From contig LLCB01000121.1 in the NCBI GenBank assembly GCA_001414345.1, positions 98,538 through 162,537 on the forward strand: DNA of 64,000 nt, in the 5' to 3' direction. The position numbers and the translations under genes are program-made. The notes beneath the pieces were generated by a model that was not told where the DNA came from, searched no databases, and saw only the letters and a program-made list of their open reading frames with translations. The stretch is from Hymenoscyphus infarciens. Its lineage: Eukaryota; Ascomycota; Leotiomycetes; Helotiales; Helotiaceae. Below, in pieces: positions 46,862 through 56,703 of this stretch. Position 1 is the first letter of the stretch. Each line of letters starts with the position of its first letter.

Positions 46862-46980
46862 CTAATTTATTCTTAGGATTAGGCCTCCTTCTTTATAGAG
46901 CCCTTCTACTAATAGATAGTATTAAACGTCGTTGTTATAGTAGAGGGCTCTAATAATTCTAATCCTAGGTCGTCTACTAA
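46862..46980. repeat. Inverted repeat inside the 6.9-kb element
   Basis: Arms around 46865-46905 (cttaggattagg...agagcccttctacta) and 46938-46978 (tagtagagggctct...ctaatcctagg) are imperfect reverse complements. Function unknown. Confidence 0.6.
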
Positions 46981-47531
46981 AAGATAGTCTCTTAAGTCTA
47001 TTTAAAGAGTAAGGTTCTAAATCCTTAATCCCTTCTCTTCTTATTAGTAATCTTATACTTAATATATATCTCTAGTCGTAGTAGTAACTCTAAGATTATA
47101 GTATTATAATCTACTAACTAACTATAGACTCTATAGTAGTCTATAATTATAATTACCTACTAGCTAGGGTAAATAAAACGTTAATAAAGAGTAATATAAC
47201 AAAGGAAGTATATATTACTATCTACGAAAGGCGTAAAGAGTTAGCTAGTAATATCGCTTTCACTATCTATAATTAATAAGTAAACAGATATACTAAACTA
47301 GGAATAAACCTATATTAAATACGAGCTAAGCCTTAGGCTTAAAATTTATATATTTTAGGTATAAAAAAAGGCTTAACGTAACTCTAAAGAGGAATAGATA
47401 TGTTTATTAACTTTTAATTAAAATTAGAAGTGATTTATATAAGATTATAGGTATAGTTATAGATATGTAATTCTCTAAGTGCCTAGGGGGGGATTTTGGT
47501 AAGGTAAACCTACTAACTACGACTGTTAGTA

Positions 47532-47789
47532 CTAAGCCTAATTTGTAAATTACTTACTACTACTAATAAAAGTTAGTAATCTTAAACTTTTAAATCTTTA
47601 AAAAATCGTAATATTATAGGTTCTACGTCTATTAAGTTCTAGTTAGCTTTGTAGATATAAATAACACTATTCTATATCTAAATTAAAAGTAAAAGAATTA
47701 ATTCAGAATATTATGTTTTTAGGCCATTTTAAGTATATAGATTACTAACTTTTATTAGTAGTAGTAAATAATTTATAAATTAGGCTTAG
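47532..47789. mobile_element. Nested miniature inverted-repeat element (MITE), ~258 bp
   Basis: The left arm 47532-47580 starts ctaagcctaatttgtaaatt. The right arm 47741-47789 is its reverse complement over 49 bases with two differences, both G/A or C/T transitions. No coding capacity. Its ends share (c)taattaggcttagcg-like text with the subterminal hairpin copies at 44520 and 50345, so it may be mobilised by a related enzyme. The target-site duplication is not clear. Confidence 0.75.
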
Positions 47790-48349
47790 CGTCGATTACT
47801 TACCTTTAGAACCTCCTTAGTTCTTAGAGGAGGTTTCTAAGCTAGCCTCTAAGTAGTTACTTAGATTAGAATATCCTTTAATCTAGCCTTACTTACGCCT
47901 ACTCTTATAAATGCTTATAGAATAGTAAATAAAGTCCTAGTCTTTATAGAGGATAATATACTATATAACTAGTAATTATTTAATATATACTAGAATAGTA
48001 TATTAGAGCCTTATAAATAGTACTAAAAGTGAGAAGCAAGGTATAGGAGGTTATATAGTTTAAGTAAGATAGTCCTCTGATTTTCCTGCTTTTATTCTAT
48101 TACTTTTACTTATACTTTTAAAAGCCCTACGTCTACTACTCTATAATACTAAAAACACGCTAGAATACCTTAATATTAGTCTCTTAAATACTTAGAAGTC
48201 TAGGCTTCTTATTCTAAGAGTTTAAAGCTTAAAGTATACTCTTATTACTTCCTAGCGAACCTAGTAAATACTCTAGAAAATCACGTATCTACGCTTTCTT
48301 AGAGGCCCTCTAATAATAAGATTAAGAACTGTCTATAAAAAGTAAAAGA

Positions 48350-49800
48350 CTACTCTATAAAAGCTATAATATAAAGCTTTAACAGCTAGGAGAAGAAATA
48401 ACAGTTAATTATAGAGTCTAGAAGGAAGTAAGAGGCTACTATAGAACGTTCTACTACTAACTACTCTACTCTTATTATTAAGTAAAAGAAGAATAAATTA
48501 GCTGTGGCTAGAGAGCGAGCTATCTAGAAGGAAAAGACTAGAGCTAGATAATTCTTCTTTATAAAGGCTTCTAGTAAGACTAAAATAATTAGAGCGAAAG
48601 TATATAAGGAGAGATTTATTCTTAATAAGAAAAAGATTAAAAGTAAGTAATACTTTTAAATTTAGTATATACTACTAATTAGTATAGGCTCTCTAGCTCC
48701 TTCTTCTCTAATTTATAGAGTGTTAAAGTCTATCTCTATTACTAAAATCTATATTCGAGTAGCCTTATATATCTATATATATATAACGAGTATCGAGGAC
48801 TTCTCTACTACTAAGAGTATCTTTACAATTACGTACACTTCTATAGTATAATATAGTAAGATAGTTAGAGTATAAATTAATAACGACTTTCTGTTTTAGG
48901 TGTCTTACTTATCTACCGGTGACTTTAAAGATCTATTTAACTTTGAATCGGTACTCTAGAATATATAAGCTAAAAGGTTCGCTGTTAAGCTCTTAGAGGA
49001 TATCTACTATATAATCCTTACTCCTAGTAGGTAGGATCCTGTTAATATACTACTCTTTACTAATATAGCGGAAGACATCTTTTTAGCTATAAACGTTACT
49101 ATTAGGAAGAGGAAAGCTAAGTGATTAAGTACTATAGATTATAAGAAGGCGGACAACGTATAAGCTCTTATATAATACTTTAATTTACTAAAAGGTTCTA
49201 TTAATAAAAAGTACTATGAAGTATACGTAGTATTTAATAGCTATACTAATAATAAGCTCTAATCTTTTAAAAAGAGGTAATCTATTACGCTCTTATAGGA
49301 TACCTAAGAGCTGCTAATTCTACTTCTTTAACTCTTAGCGCCTATTAAGGTATTTGACGACGAGCCTATTATACTCGAAGATGATGCTTAAGATAGAGAG
49401 AGAGATACTAGGTCTATACTATTGCTAAAGGATAGTACTAGTGCTAGAGTAAGTGTAATATTAGTAGACGATTTAGAATTAGACGATCTTTTAGAGATAT
49501 CTATAATTATTGCTACTTACTTAGAAGACCGCTCTATAATTATTACTACTTATTTAAAAGAGGAAGATAATAGAGATAATAATTCTAGAGAGGGTTCTAG
49601 AAGTAATATAGAAAGTAAGGATATAGATATAAATATAGATATAAAAGAGGATATTAATAGTAAAGGAGTATTAACTCTAAGCTTATACTCACTATCGTCT
49701 CTTATAAAAAATAAGGAGAAGGAGAACTTAATAATATCTACTAAGTTAAATATACTAGAGAGAGTAGATAAAGTAGTATAATAATAGGTAGATATAGACG
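48350..49800 (+). pseudogene. Second decayed reading frame of the 6.9-kb element
   Basis: The plus strand translates with scattered stops into a lysine/arginine-rich stretch followed by an acidic, isoleucine-rich one. The longest remaining open piece is 49422-49781 (119 codons, very D/E/I-rich). No family recognised. It could be a second element-encoded protein or part of another nested element. Confidence 0.35.
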
Positions 49801-50265
49801 AGTAAATTATAAGAGATCTTAATACTTAATTATATATAGATATTAATACTACTATTACTAAAGGTAGGCTTAAATTAATTAATAAGGAAGAGTAATTGAA
49901 ACTTGATTAAGAGCTCGACGAGAGAGTCTCTAATTTACTCTTATCTACTTCTCTTATACTTATAAATACGCTAGTAAGTAAAATAATATCTACTACTATA
50001 ATTACTTCTATAAATAGCCTTAATTTAAAGAGAAAGAGAGGAGATACTCTCTCTTAAATAACCCTTACTAATTAACCCCTTTATACTACTAAAAAGGTTA
50101 GGATTATGTATAGTAAGTATAATAAGAAGAGGGATAAGAAGTAAGGGTATATAGTAGTAGATACTTTAGGTGTAGATACTAGGAGGATTATCTACGATAT
50201 CTTAATTTTATTACTACTTTTTAGTTACTTTTTACTACCTTTACTCTTCTTTTACTCTCTTTACT

Positions 50266-50358
50266 AAAGTGCTTAAATAATTATAATTTAAGATTATTTA
50301 AGTACTTTAAGTACTACTTTACTAATTATATACTAATTACCTAATTAGGCTTAGCGTC
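50266..50358 (+). repeat. Subterminal hairpin repeat, right copy
   Basis: Direct-orientation relative of 44443-44532: gcttaaataat...attatttaag hairpin, then tatatactaattacctaatt and aggcttagcgtc. The copies differ mainly by transitions. Confidence 0.75.
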
Positions 50359-50757
50359 TCTTGCTCTTAGGTTGAATTACATCTGTACTTATAGTATTAA
50401 AAGTCTTAATTATCTCTTTTCCTCTCTTATTTATTAGATACTTATATAACGTTATTATTTATACTAAGTATATATATTACTTTTAATGATTTATAATGTT
50501 TTAGATAATAGATTTAAAGTTATATTATACTTATATTTAGTATAGTACTAGGTAGTATATATTAATAGAGAGTAAGTAGCGAGCGATTACAATACGTATA
50601 TATTTAATAGATATATATATACTATATTACCTTCTACTTTCTACCTTTGCTTATACTTGAATTTTACAATTTAAGCCTTACGATTTAAGTATTACGAATT
50701 ATAAATACCCTTACTTTAAGCTTTAAGATTACTAATTTAAGTATTTTAATTTACGTC

Positions 50758-50927
50758 TAAATAGCCTCTAAAAAATCTACGTTTATTGATTTATGATTTG
50801 CGATTTACGATTTAGCTCTAAAGGGCTATATACTTAGAAATCTAAGCTTTACGATTTGCGATTTACGATTTGCGATTTGCGATTTACGATTTAGTCGATT
50901 CCGACTTTTAGTACGTACGGGATGCCG
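50758..50927 (-). repeat. Right terminal inverted repeat with AAATCGY subrepeats
   Basis: Reverse complement of 44031-44200, with the same order of 7-bp subrepeats and spacer (gcgatttacgatttgcgatt on the plus strand). Confidence 0.85.
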
Positions 50928-51123
50928 TAGCTAGCAACTATGATATATGTAAACTGAGAGAGAGAACAATGATGATGATGATGATGAGTAATATTTAACC
51001 ATAACCTATGAACTAGATCCTTGACCCATAACTCATGACCCATGACCTATGTAGCCAGCCAACCGTCAATCGTCCGTTATTCATGGACATGAATGCATGA
51101 ATGAGGGAAATGAAAATGAAAAT

Positions 51124-51154
<31 letters not shown>

Positions 51155-51459
51155 AAGAAGAAGAAGAAGAAGAAGAAGGGAAAAAAAACAAGGAAGGAGA
51201 CAGGTACAGATACAGAAACAGAAACAGAAACAGAAACCCCAAGGAAGACAAAAAAAGGCAAGAAAGAAAATCAAATCACCCCAAGATTGAAGGGAAGGAT
51301 AGATGTTCCATCCGGAAAGAAACACCAGCAGCTTCATTTATATGCCCACAACTAACGTCAGTCATGAAAAACCTTGCCGCCTGCCACCCACAGAGCACAC
51401 CACAACTCCATTGCCTCCCAACCCTGCCAACCCTCCCTCTGCGCCCCCTCTGCGTCCCC
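50928..51459. other. Intergenic with microsatellites
   Basis: A (GAT)n stretch near 50971-50987, a long (AAG)n run at 51124-51178 and an (ACAGAA)n run at about 51207-51236. These lie in the 3' flank of the next gene. Frames across the AAG run are lysine strings and not genes. Confidence 0.7.
51124..51178 (+). repeat. (AAG)n microsatellite
   Basis: About 17-18 uninterrupted AAG units. Confidence 0.95.
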
Positions 51460-54068
51460 TCAAACGCCCCTCCTTACAATTCCCAACGGCATCTTCAACC
51501 CTCGACTATCAACATCAAGCACCCTGATCCCTGCCCCCTCCTTAGCCCTCGCCTCCTCCACCTCCTTGACCCTCAACTTCTCCATCAAAAACCCCACACT
51601 CCGCCCATTCAACTTCCCCTCCACCCTCGCCAACCTCAACACCGGATCCTCTCGTTGATGTTCCTCGAAATGCTCCCGCATCCTCTCCTGCCCCTCCTTA
51701 CTCTCAACCTCGTGCTCCAGGAAGTGACACTGCGGCACTAGACACCTCATGCTTCCTCCGGGTCCGCGTGTCATATTCAGAGATTGCGGACGAATAGGAT
51801 TTACCGGTGTAGGGGACGCGGAATCTTCATCTTCGGAGGGAGGTGATTCGGGAGATGGGGAGGAAGGAGGGGAGGTGGGTGGCGCGGAGGCCATTTCTAT
51901 GTCGCCTTCGCTTTCTTCGCTTTCGCGTGAGTTTTCGGTGCGTCCTCTTTTACTGTTTGGTGGGAGGATAGCGGGGTAATCTTCTGCTGGTCGCTTGACA
52001 CTGACACTCTTGGGTTTCATGCGTGCTGTCTTGCCGGAATGTTGGGGTAGGGTTGGAAGTGCTTTTTGTGAGTGCGGAGTTTTCTTCGAGTAGATTTCTA
52101 CCTGGGGCATCGATTTAACCGTTGGTTGTGGTGTTGCGACTTCACTCGACGTATCTGAGGCTTCCTTTCCTTGCGCGAGATTTGATTTTGCTTTATTAAC
52201 GGGGTAAGAGTATGGATCCGGAGAGGTTTCGCGAGAACGGGAAGTGATACTCTCCTTCCATTTCGCATGTGCGGCTTCTCGTTCGGCTCGTGTGGCTACT
52301 TCTTTGACCTCTTTCGGTTCGTTAGCGGGTGTGGAGACTGCAGTATCCACCGGTGTTCCTTGATCATGTAGACCAGAGATATTGGCCGCACTTGCTCTCT
52401 CTCGTTTCGCAGGCTCAGAACCAGGTTTAGTTTTCCGTCTATGAATCCCTTCATATTCCGCTGCCTCCGCAAGCCATTCATCCTCTGAAATCGCCCGGAT
52501 CTCAACAGCTGTTCTGTTTCCCCTCGACTGTGGTCCACGATAAGGTCTCTTCCTCGCATCCGCCAACTCCTTATCTCGTCTTGTCGCGTTGCAAGTCTTG
52601 CCCGTCTCAACGAGGGAAGCATAGATATTGGTACCCTTCCAATCCGCAGGCAGCTGTTTAACGACGACCGTAGACCAAAGTCGAACCATAGCCTTGGCCA
52701 GCGGTGGCCACCAGAAACCCCAACTTGAATATAGGATGGTACCGATACTCGCTGCTGAGAATTTCACGTTCGAGGGATCGGAGGCTAAGACGAGGTCCAT
52801 GATAACTTGGCAAGGATGTACCAAGGTCTCACCGTTCCTAGTTCCCATTGAGGATGTGTTGTACTCGGGGTGGCCAGGTATAGAAACCTGTATAGAAAGC
52901 CCTCCTCCCGTGACTTCTGGTGTTGCCGATTCTGAAGCGCTCTTTTTTTGTTTGGCAGCCACTGGGGTAGGTGGGGATGAGGATGATGGAGAGGATGATT
53001 GTGCCTGCTTTTTGATTGGTGATGCCTGTCGGATTGGCAAAGGTTGGGAGGCTGAACCGTGGCCTAGAAGACCTGCTTTGTGGTTGGCCTCGAGGGTCTT
53101 GTTCTCAGCGACGACCGCTTCATAAGTATCCTTGAAGAGTCAGCTGACGTAAATTTGAACCGCAGATTTTGACTCACTGGATACGTATTTCGCAAAAACA
53201 TATACAGTTTCCTCTTTCTCATATCCGGAAGCGTAATCATATGAGCCAACATCGTCCTCGCATGCTCCTCGAAGAATTCCAATAATCTTGACTCCTGAAG
53301 TCCCCGACCATCAGATAACGCATACTACACATAGTCAGCACATCTCTCCCAAACTTAATAAACCTCCTCATCTCATATCAGCCAAGACCAACAAACATAC
53401 CTCGAGCAAAAACTCATCAACCTTCAAAATCTTTTTCCTTCTTTTCAGCTCCTCCTCCAAATCCTCACACTGATACAATAATCGAACACTCCACTCCATC
53501 CTATTAAACAGAGGCTCGTATCTCACGGAAGGATACATCTTCAACCATCCGCAAATGGTTCCGATCCAGATCTCTGGTTCGGGGTTGGCGTCGATGGCGT
53601 AATATAGAATCTCAGCCTCAAACTCAAAGGGTCCATTTTTGGCTCCTTTGCAAACTGTGGATGGAATTAGTGTTGCTCCGATCTAGATTTGAAAAGAAAA
53701 ATAGAGGAAGGAAATCGATTGAAGCAGTGAAATGAGAAATAAAGTTGCAATCTCGCCACCAGTCTCCGTGTCTCTTCACCCAAAAATGAAAAAAAAAAAA
53801 AAAAAAAAAAATCAAGATAGAAAATTCAAAGCTCACAACTCTTCTCCCCTCCCCTCTCAACCTGAAGCGTCCCCTGAACCCTAAAAGGCCCTCTCAAATT
53901 CGTCTCCAGCAAATCCACGCACTCCCTCCCATCCCTCGTCCACACCTCAGCGTTCAGCACCGCAAACTCGGGCGCCTCCTCTACCGAATCGCAAGACTTC
54001 AAGATCGTCCTGAGATCCGGATATTTAGTTGGTTTAGGCGTCGACGACTCGCCTCTGGTATTTACCAT
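51460..54068 (-). CDS. RFTS-like and zinc-finger-like protein, possible Raf2/DIM-7 relative
   Basis: Four exons, 54068-53837, 53654-53401, 53324-53178 and 53130-51460, give 767 residues. Introns: 182 nt (with a 23-base A/T tract), 76 nt and 47 nt; all GT-AG and phase-consistent. Residues ~60-165 contain FEFEAEILYYAIDANPEPEI followed by WIGTICGW and YPSVRYEPLFNRM. This resembles the replication-foci (RFTS) domain, in which an aromatic-x-I-D...P.IWI.T...W...P...Y.PL pattern recurs. After a long disordered proline/serine region comes C674-x4-C679-x18-H698-x3-H702, a zinc-finger-like set. An RFTS domain plus a finger without a methyltransferase domain is the layout of S. pombe Raf2, a partner of the Cul4 ligase/H3K9 methyltransferase complex; Neurospora DIM-7 has a comparable place. 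The gene model is firm; the function is inference from weak similarity. Confidence 0.75.
53655..53836 (-). other. Long intron with poly-A/T tract
   Basis: 182 nt (GTGAGC...CCACAG), far longer than the other introns in this window. It holds 23 consecutive A on the plus strand (T on the transcript) at 53789-53811, probably a remnant of an insertion or slippage. Confidence 0.7.
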
Positions 54069-54590
54069 CGTGAGTGTGAGCCTCCAAGGAGAGGCGCGAT
54101 GATGACGAGGTCGAGATGATGATGAGATATTGAAGTGATGCGAAACCCGACCCAGGATATGTCGTGTATCCTCGAGCTCCGAGATCCTTAACTCGTGTCA
54201 ATCGTAAGATATCGTGATTCGTAAAAAGCCGTTACTTCCAGTCCACCCCTCCTGGTCCACCCCTCTTCGCCGTCTCAGCTCAAAAAACAAAGAGCGCAAG
54301 AGCCAAATTGAAGAACCAAAGAGTTCGAAGTGAGAAAGTAGAAGGTAGTTTTAGACCATGTAAGAAGATGGATATTAGGCGCCGAAGGGAACCAAAGGGA
54401 ACGGAAGGGAAGATGAAAATTAGACGTCGTAAAGGGCGAAGAGTAGGTGGCATTAGGTTCCACAAGATCTCTACGCGTCGCGGGTACAATTTCGTGAGGT
54501 TCGCGCTTTCAGCCTTAGATATTAGGTTACAGGTTTTAGTGGTGGGTTTTAGATAGGCGTGGGTTAGTTTTCCGGTGCTAAGCCAAAATG
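54069..54590. other. Promoter side of the RFTS-like gene
   Basis: Ordinary DNA with short frames only. A GC-rich stretch with CpG lies just before the ATG. No element recognised. Confidence 0.5.
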
Positions 54591-55640
54591 GGTTTAGCTT
54601 AAACCAGTATGTCTAAAACCTATTATATATCTCCGTACTTTCATTAAATTGCTTCACTTGTTTATCTTTATATTATATTAATAGATTAATTATAAGACTA
54701 ATAGACGAGAGAAGCACTATTATTCGTTTGAATATAACCTTAACAGATTAGTAATAGTATAAGCTATAAAGAATAAGACTAAAGCTGATTATTTTAGTAG
54801 CCATAGCTATGAGTATTGAACTAGTTCCTTATATAGCTAGCTATAATAGGCTATAACGTTAGTTACTACTACGGTATTCTTAAAGGGTTTTAATAGAGCT
54901 AGTAGACTCTTAATAGATTCTTAGATAAGGATTAAAGCGTATTAATTATAGTTTAAAGCGTATTAATTATCTGAATATTACGAGGCTTCTAAAGATAATC
55001 GTTTTTATATCTAAGGCTTAAGTCTTTTTTAAGAGCTAAGAATCTTTAAGAGTTAAGGTTCTTACTTAATAGTTAAAATCAGTTAAGCCTTAGGTAATAA
55101 CTAAATCTAGTAGAGATATATATAGAGACTAGTACGTAGAGGCTAGAGACTAGGCTAGGCTAGGTATAAGTACCTCTTATAACTATATCTCTTTATTATA
55201 ATAAGAGTAGCTCGGCTCTAATACGTCTAGGTAAACTTTCGCTAAATTAGTCGAATACTTTCTTTATATTATAATAGCGTTAACGTTGATTCTTTATAAG
55301 CGATACTAAGTTATACGTAGACCTCTATCTACTAGGCGTATATATATAGTATAGTGCTTCTGCCTAGAGTATAGTACTTCTGTCTAGAGTATAGTACTTC
55401 TGTCTAGAGTATAGTGCTTCTGTCTAGAGTATAGTTCTTCTAATTAGTATATACTTATACTAGTCTTAAAGAGCTTTGACTCTTAAGAGTTATTTAAGAA
55501 GTAAGGCCTTTTAATAATTAATTCTCTCTTAAGACTTAAGCTTACTTGATAGTTAAGGATTTTAAGCCTTAAAATCGTATTGACTCTTGTGTAATAATCA
55601 CTTATGCTTAGTCATCGTACGATACTCTTTCGACAGTCCA
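54590..55640. repeat. AT-rich RIP-like block
   Basis: TA-rich, stop-riddled, CA/TG-poor. Contains the 20-bp satellite listed separately and short repeats of tattaattatagtttaaagcg. Confidence 0.65.
55348..55447 (+). repeat. 20-bp satellite, five units
   Basis: Five units with an exact 20-base period, consensus agtatagtacttctgtctag. Differences are mostly A/G and C/T; the last copy diverges at its end. Confidence 0.9.
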
Positions 55641-56703
55641 CCTCTACTACCTAAACCCTGTAAGGATCTGCGGTACAAATTAATAGCTTCACAACTCCCA
55701 ACAATCACAATGAAACAGTAAAGCATGAAGATAACAATGATTATGATTGTTGATTCATCAATTGAGTATTCCTATAACCATACATACATACACTCCTTTT
55801 CCTCCTCTACCATCGCCCCTTCATTCAACCTTGCCTCCCTTGAACAAAGGTTCAGCTCAGGTTACAATCTTCCCCAGCTTTTCAGCCTTTCAACCCTTCC
55901 CAATCCTACTCCCATCCCAAGACAAGTGGACGAAATCCAAGCAATCGTAAAAAGTGACGCAAGAAAAAAGAGGTATCCCAGGCCATAATGCGAAAATCAT
56001 GTAATCCAATCCCTCATCCCCAACCTTCGAATCTCTCCTCTCCCCTGCATCCGAAAATCTACCCCCCCCCCCAAAGCAAAATAGTGACTTCAGCCATCCA
56101 AACGAAGCACAAAAGTCAAGATTAACCGCCCGTGCAATGAATACTATAGATGAAAATGCCGAGCCTGTCAAGCATTTGGAAAAACGCGAGCCATGAAAAA
56201 TTGTGACACAGAAAAGAAACTCCCTATATTGATGTTTGGTAGTACGCTGGGTGTGTGTTATCTGTAGACCAAGGCACCACAAAAAAGAACGCCTCAAGAT
56301 CAGGATGATTGGATGTCAGTGATGTCCACCGGTCTGTATGTACTCGTATCTCTTTGTTCGCCTTTGAGGAGGTCCCTATCCTCCGTCCCTTCGTATGCTG
56401 ATGACATGATTCGACAAAAGAAAGAAAAGTGAGCCGCTACGGCGTGGTGCATTTCTGCGAGCGGGGTACGGTATCGATTGTATAAAATGTGACTTGTTTT
56501 CATGGTATTAAACGCCCGCAATGCAGTATTTTGAGTTCATTGACTATGTAGTCATGATTAGCCCAATGGATGAGTCCGTTTGCGTGCTTCGTGACATTTT
56601 TCATTATGATATTAGGAAACTCGTAGGTCGTTTCTTCTGTCCGATTTTCCCAAATACGTATCGTGATTCGATTATGTGTTGGTTTGGGGCTTGTCAAGTC
56701 AAC
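55641..56703. other. Intergenic, 3' flank of MUB1
   Basis: No supported gene; frames on both strands are short and overlap each other. Confidence 0.5.

Larger units (their letters stand above)
44031..50927. mobile_element. 6.9-kb decayed DNA transposon with 170-bp terminal inverted repeats
   Basis: The two ends are reverse complements over about 170 bases. The left reads gcgtcccgtacataccaaaa...aaatcg repeats...aagcttagatttctaagtat...gtagattttttagaggcta. The reverse complement of the right reads gcatcccgtacgtactaaaa and then the same landmarks in the same order. TA lies just outside each end (44029-44030 and 50928-50929), compatible with a TA target-site duplication. The interior is RIP-mutated. 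It holds a decayed integrase-type transposase on the plus strand, a second decayed reading frame, paired subterminal hairpins and a nested miniature element. No intact gene remains, so it is a non-autonomous relic. Confidence 0.8.

Noticed and set aside
49422..49781. 119-codon frame as a real gene
   Set aside because: It lies in a RIP-mutated element, is extremely D/E/I-rich, and its neighbours in the same frame are full of stops.
43923..50927. CRISPR-like array suggested by the AAATCGY and TTACTTTAC repeats
   Set aside because: The repeats are contiguous 7-9-bp units without spacers, in nuclear fungal DNA; they are tandem repeats and transposon termini.
51013..51355. Lysine- and phenylalanine-string frames over the AAG run
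   Set aside because: They are translations of a microsatellite.
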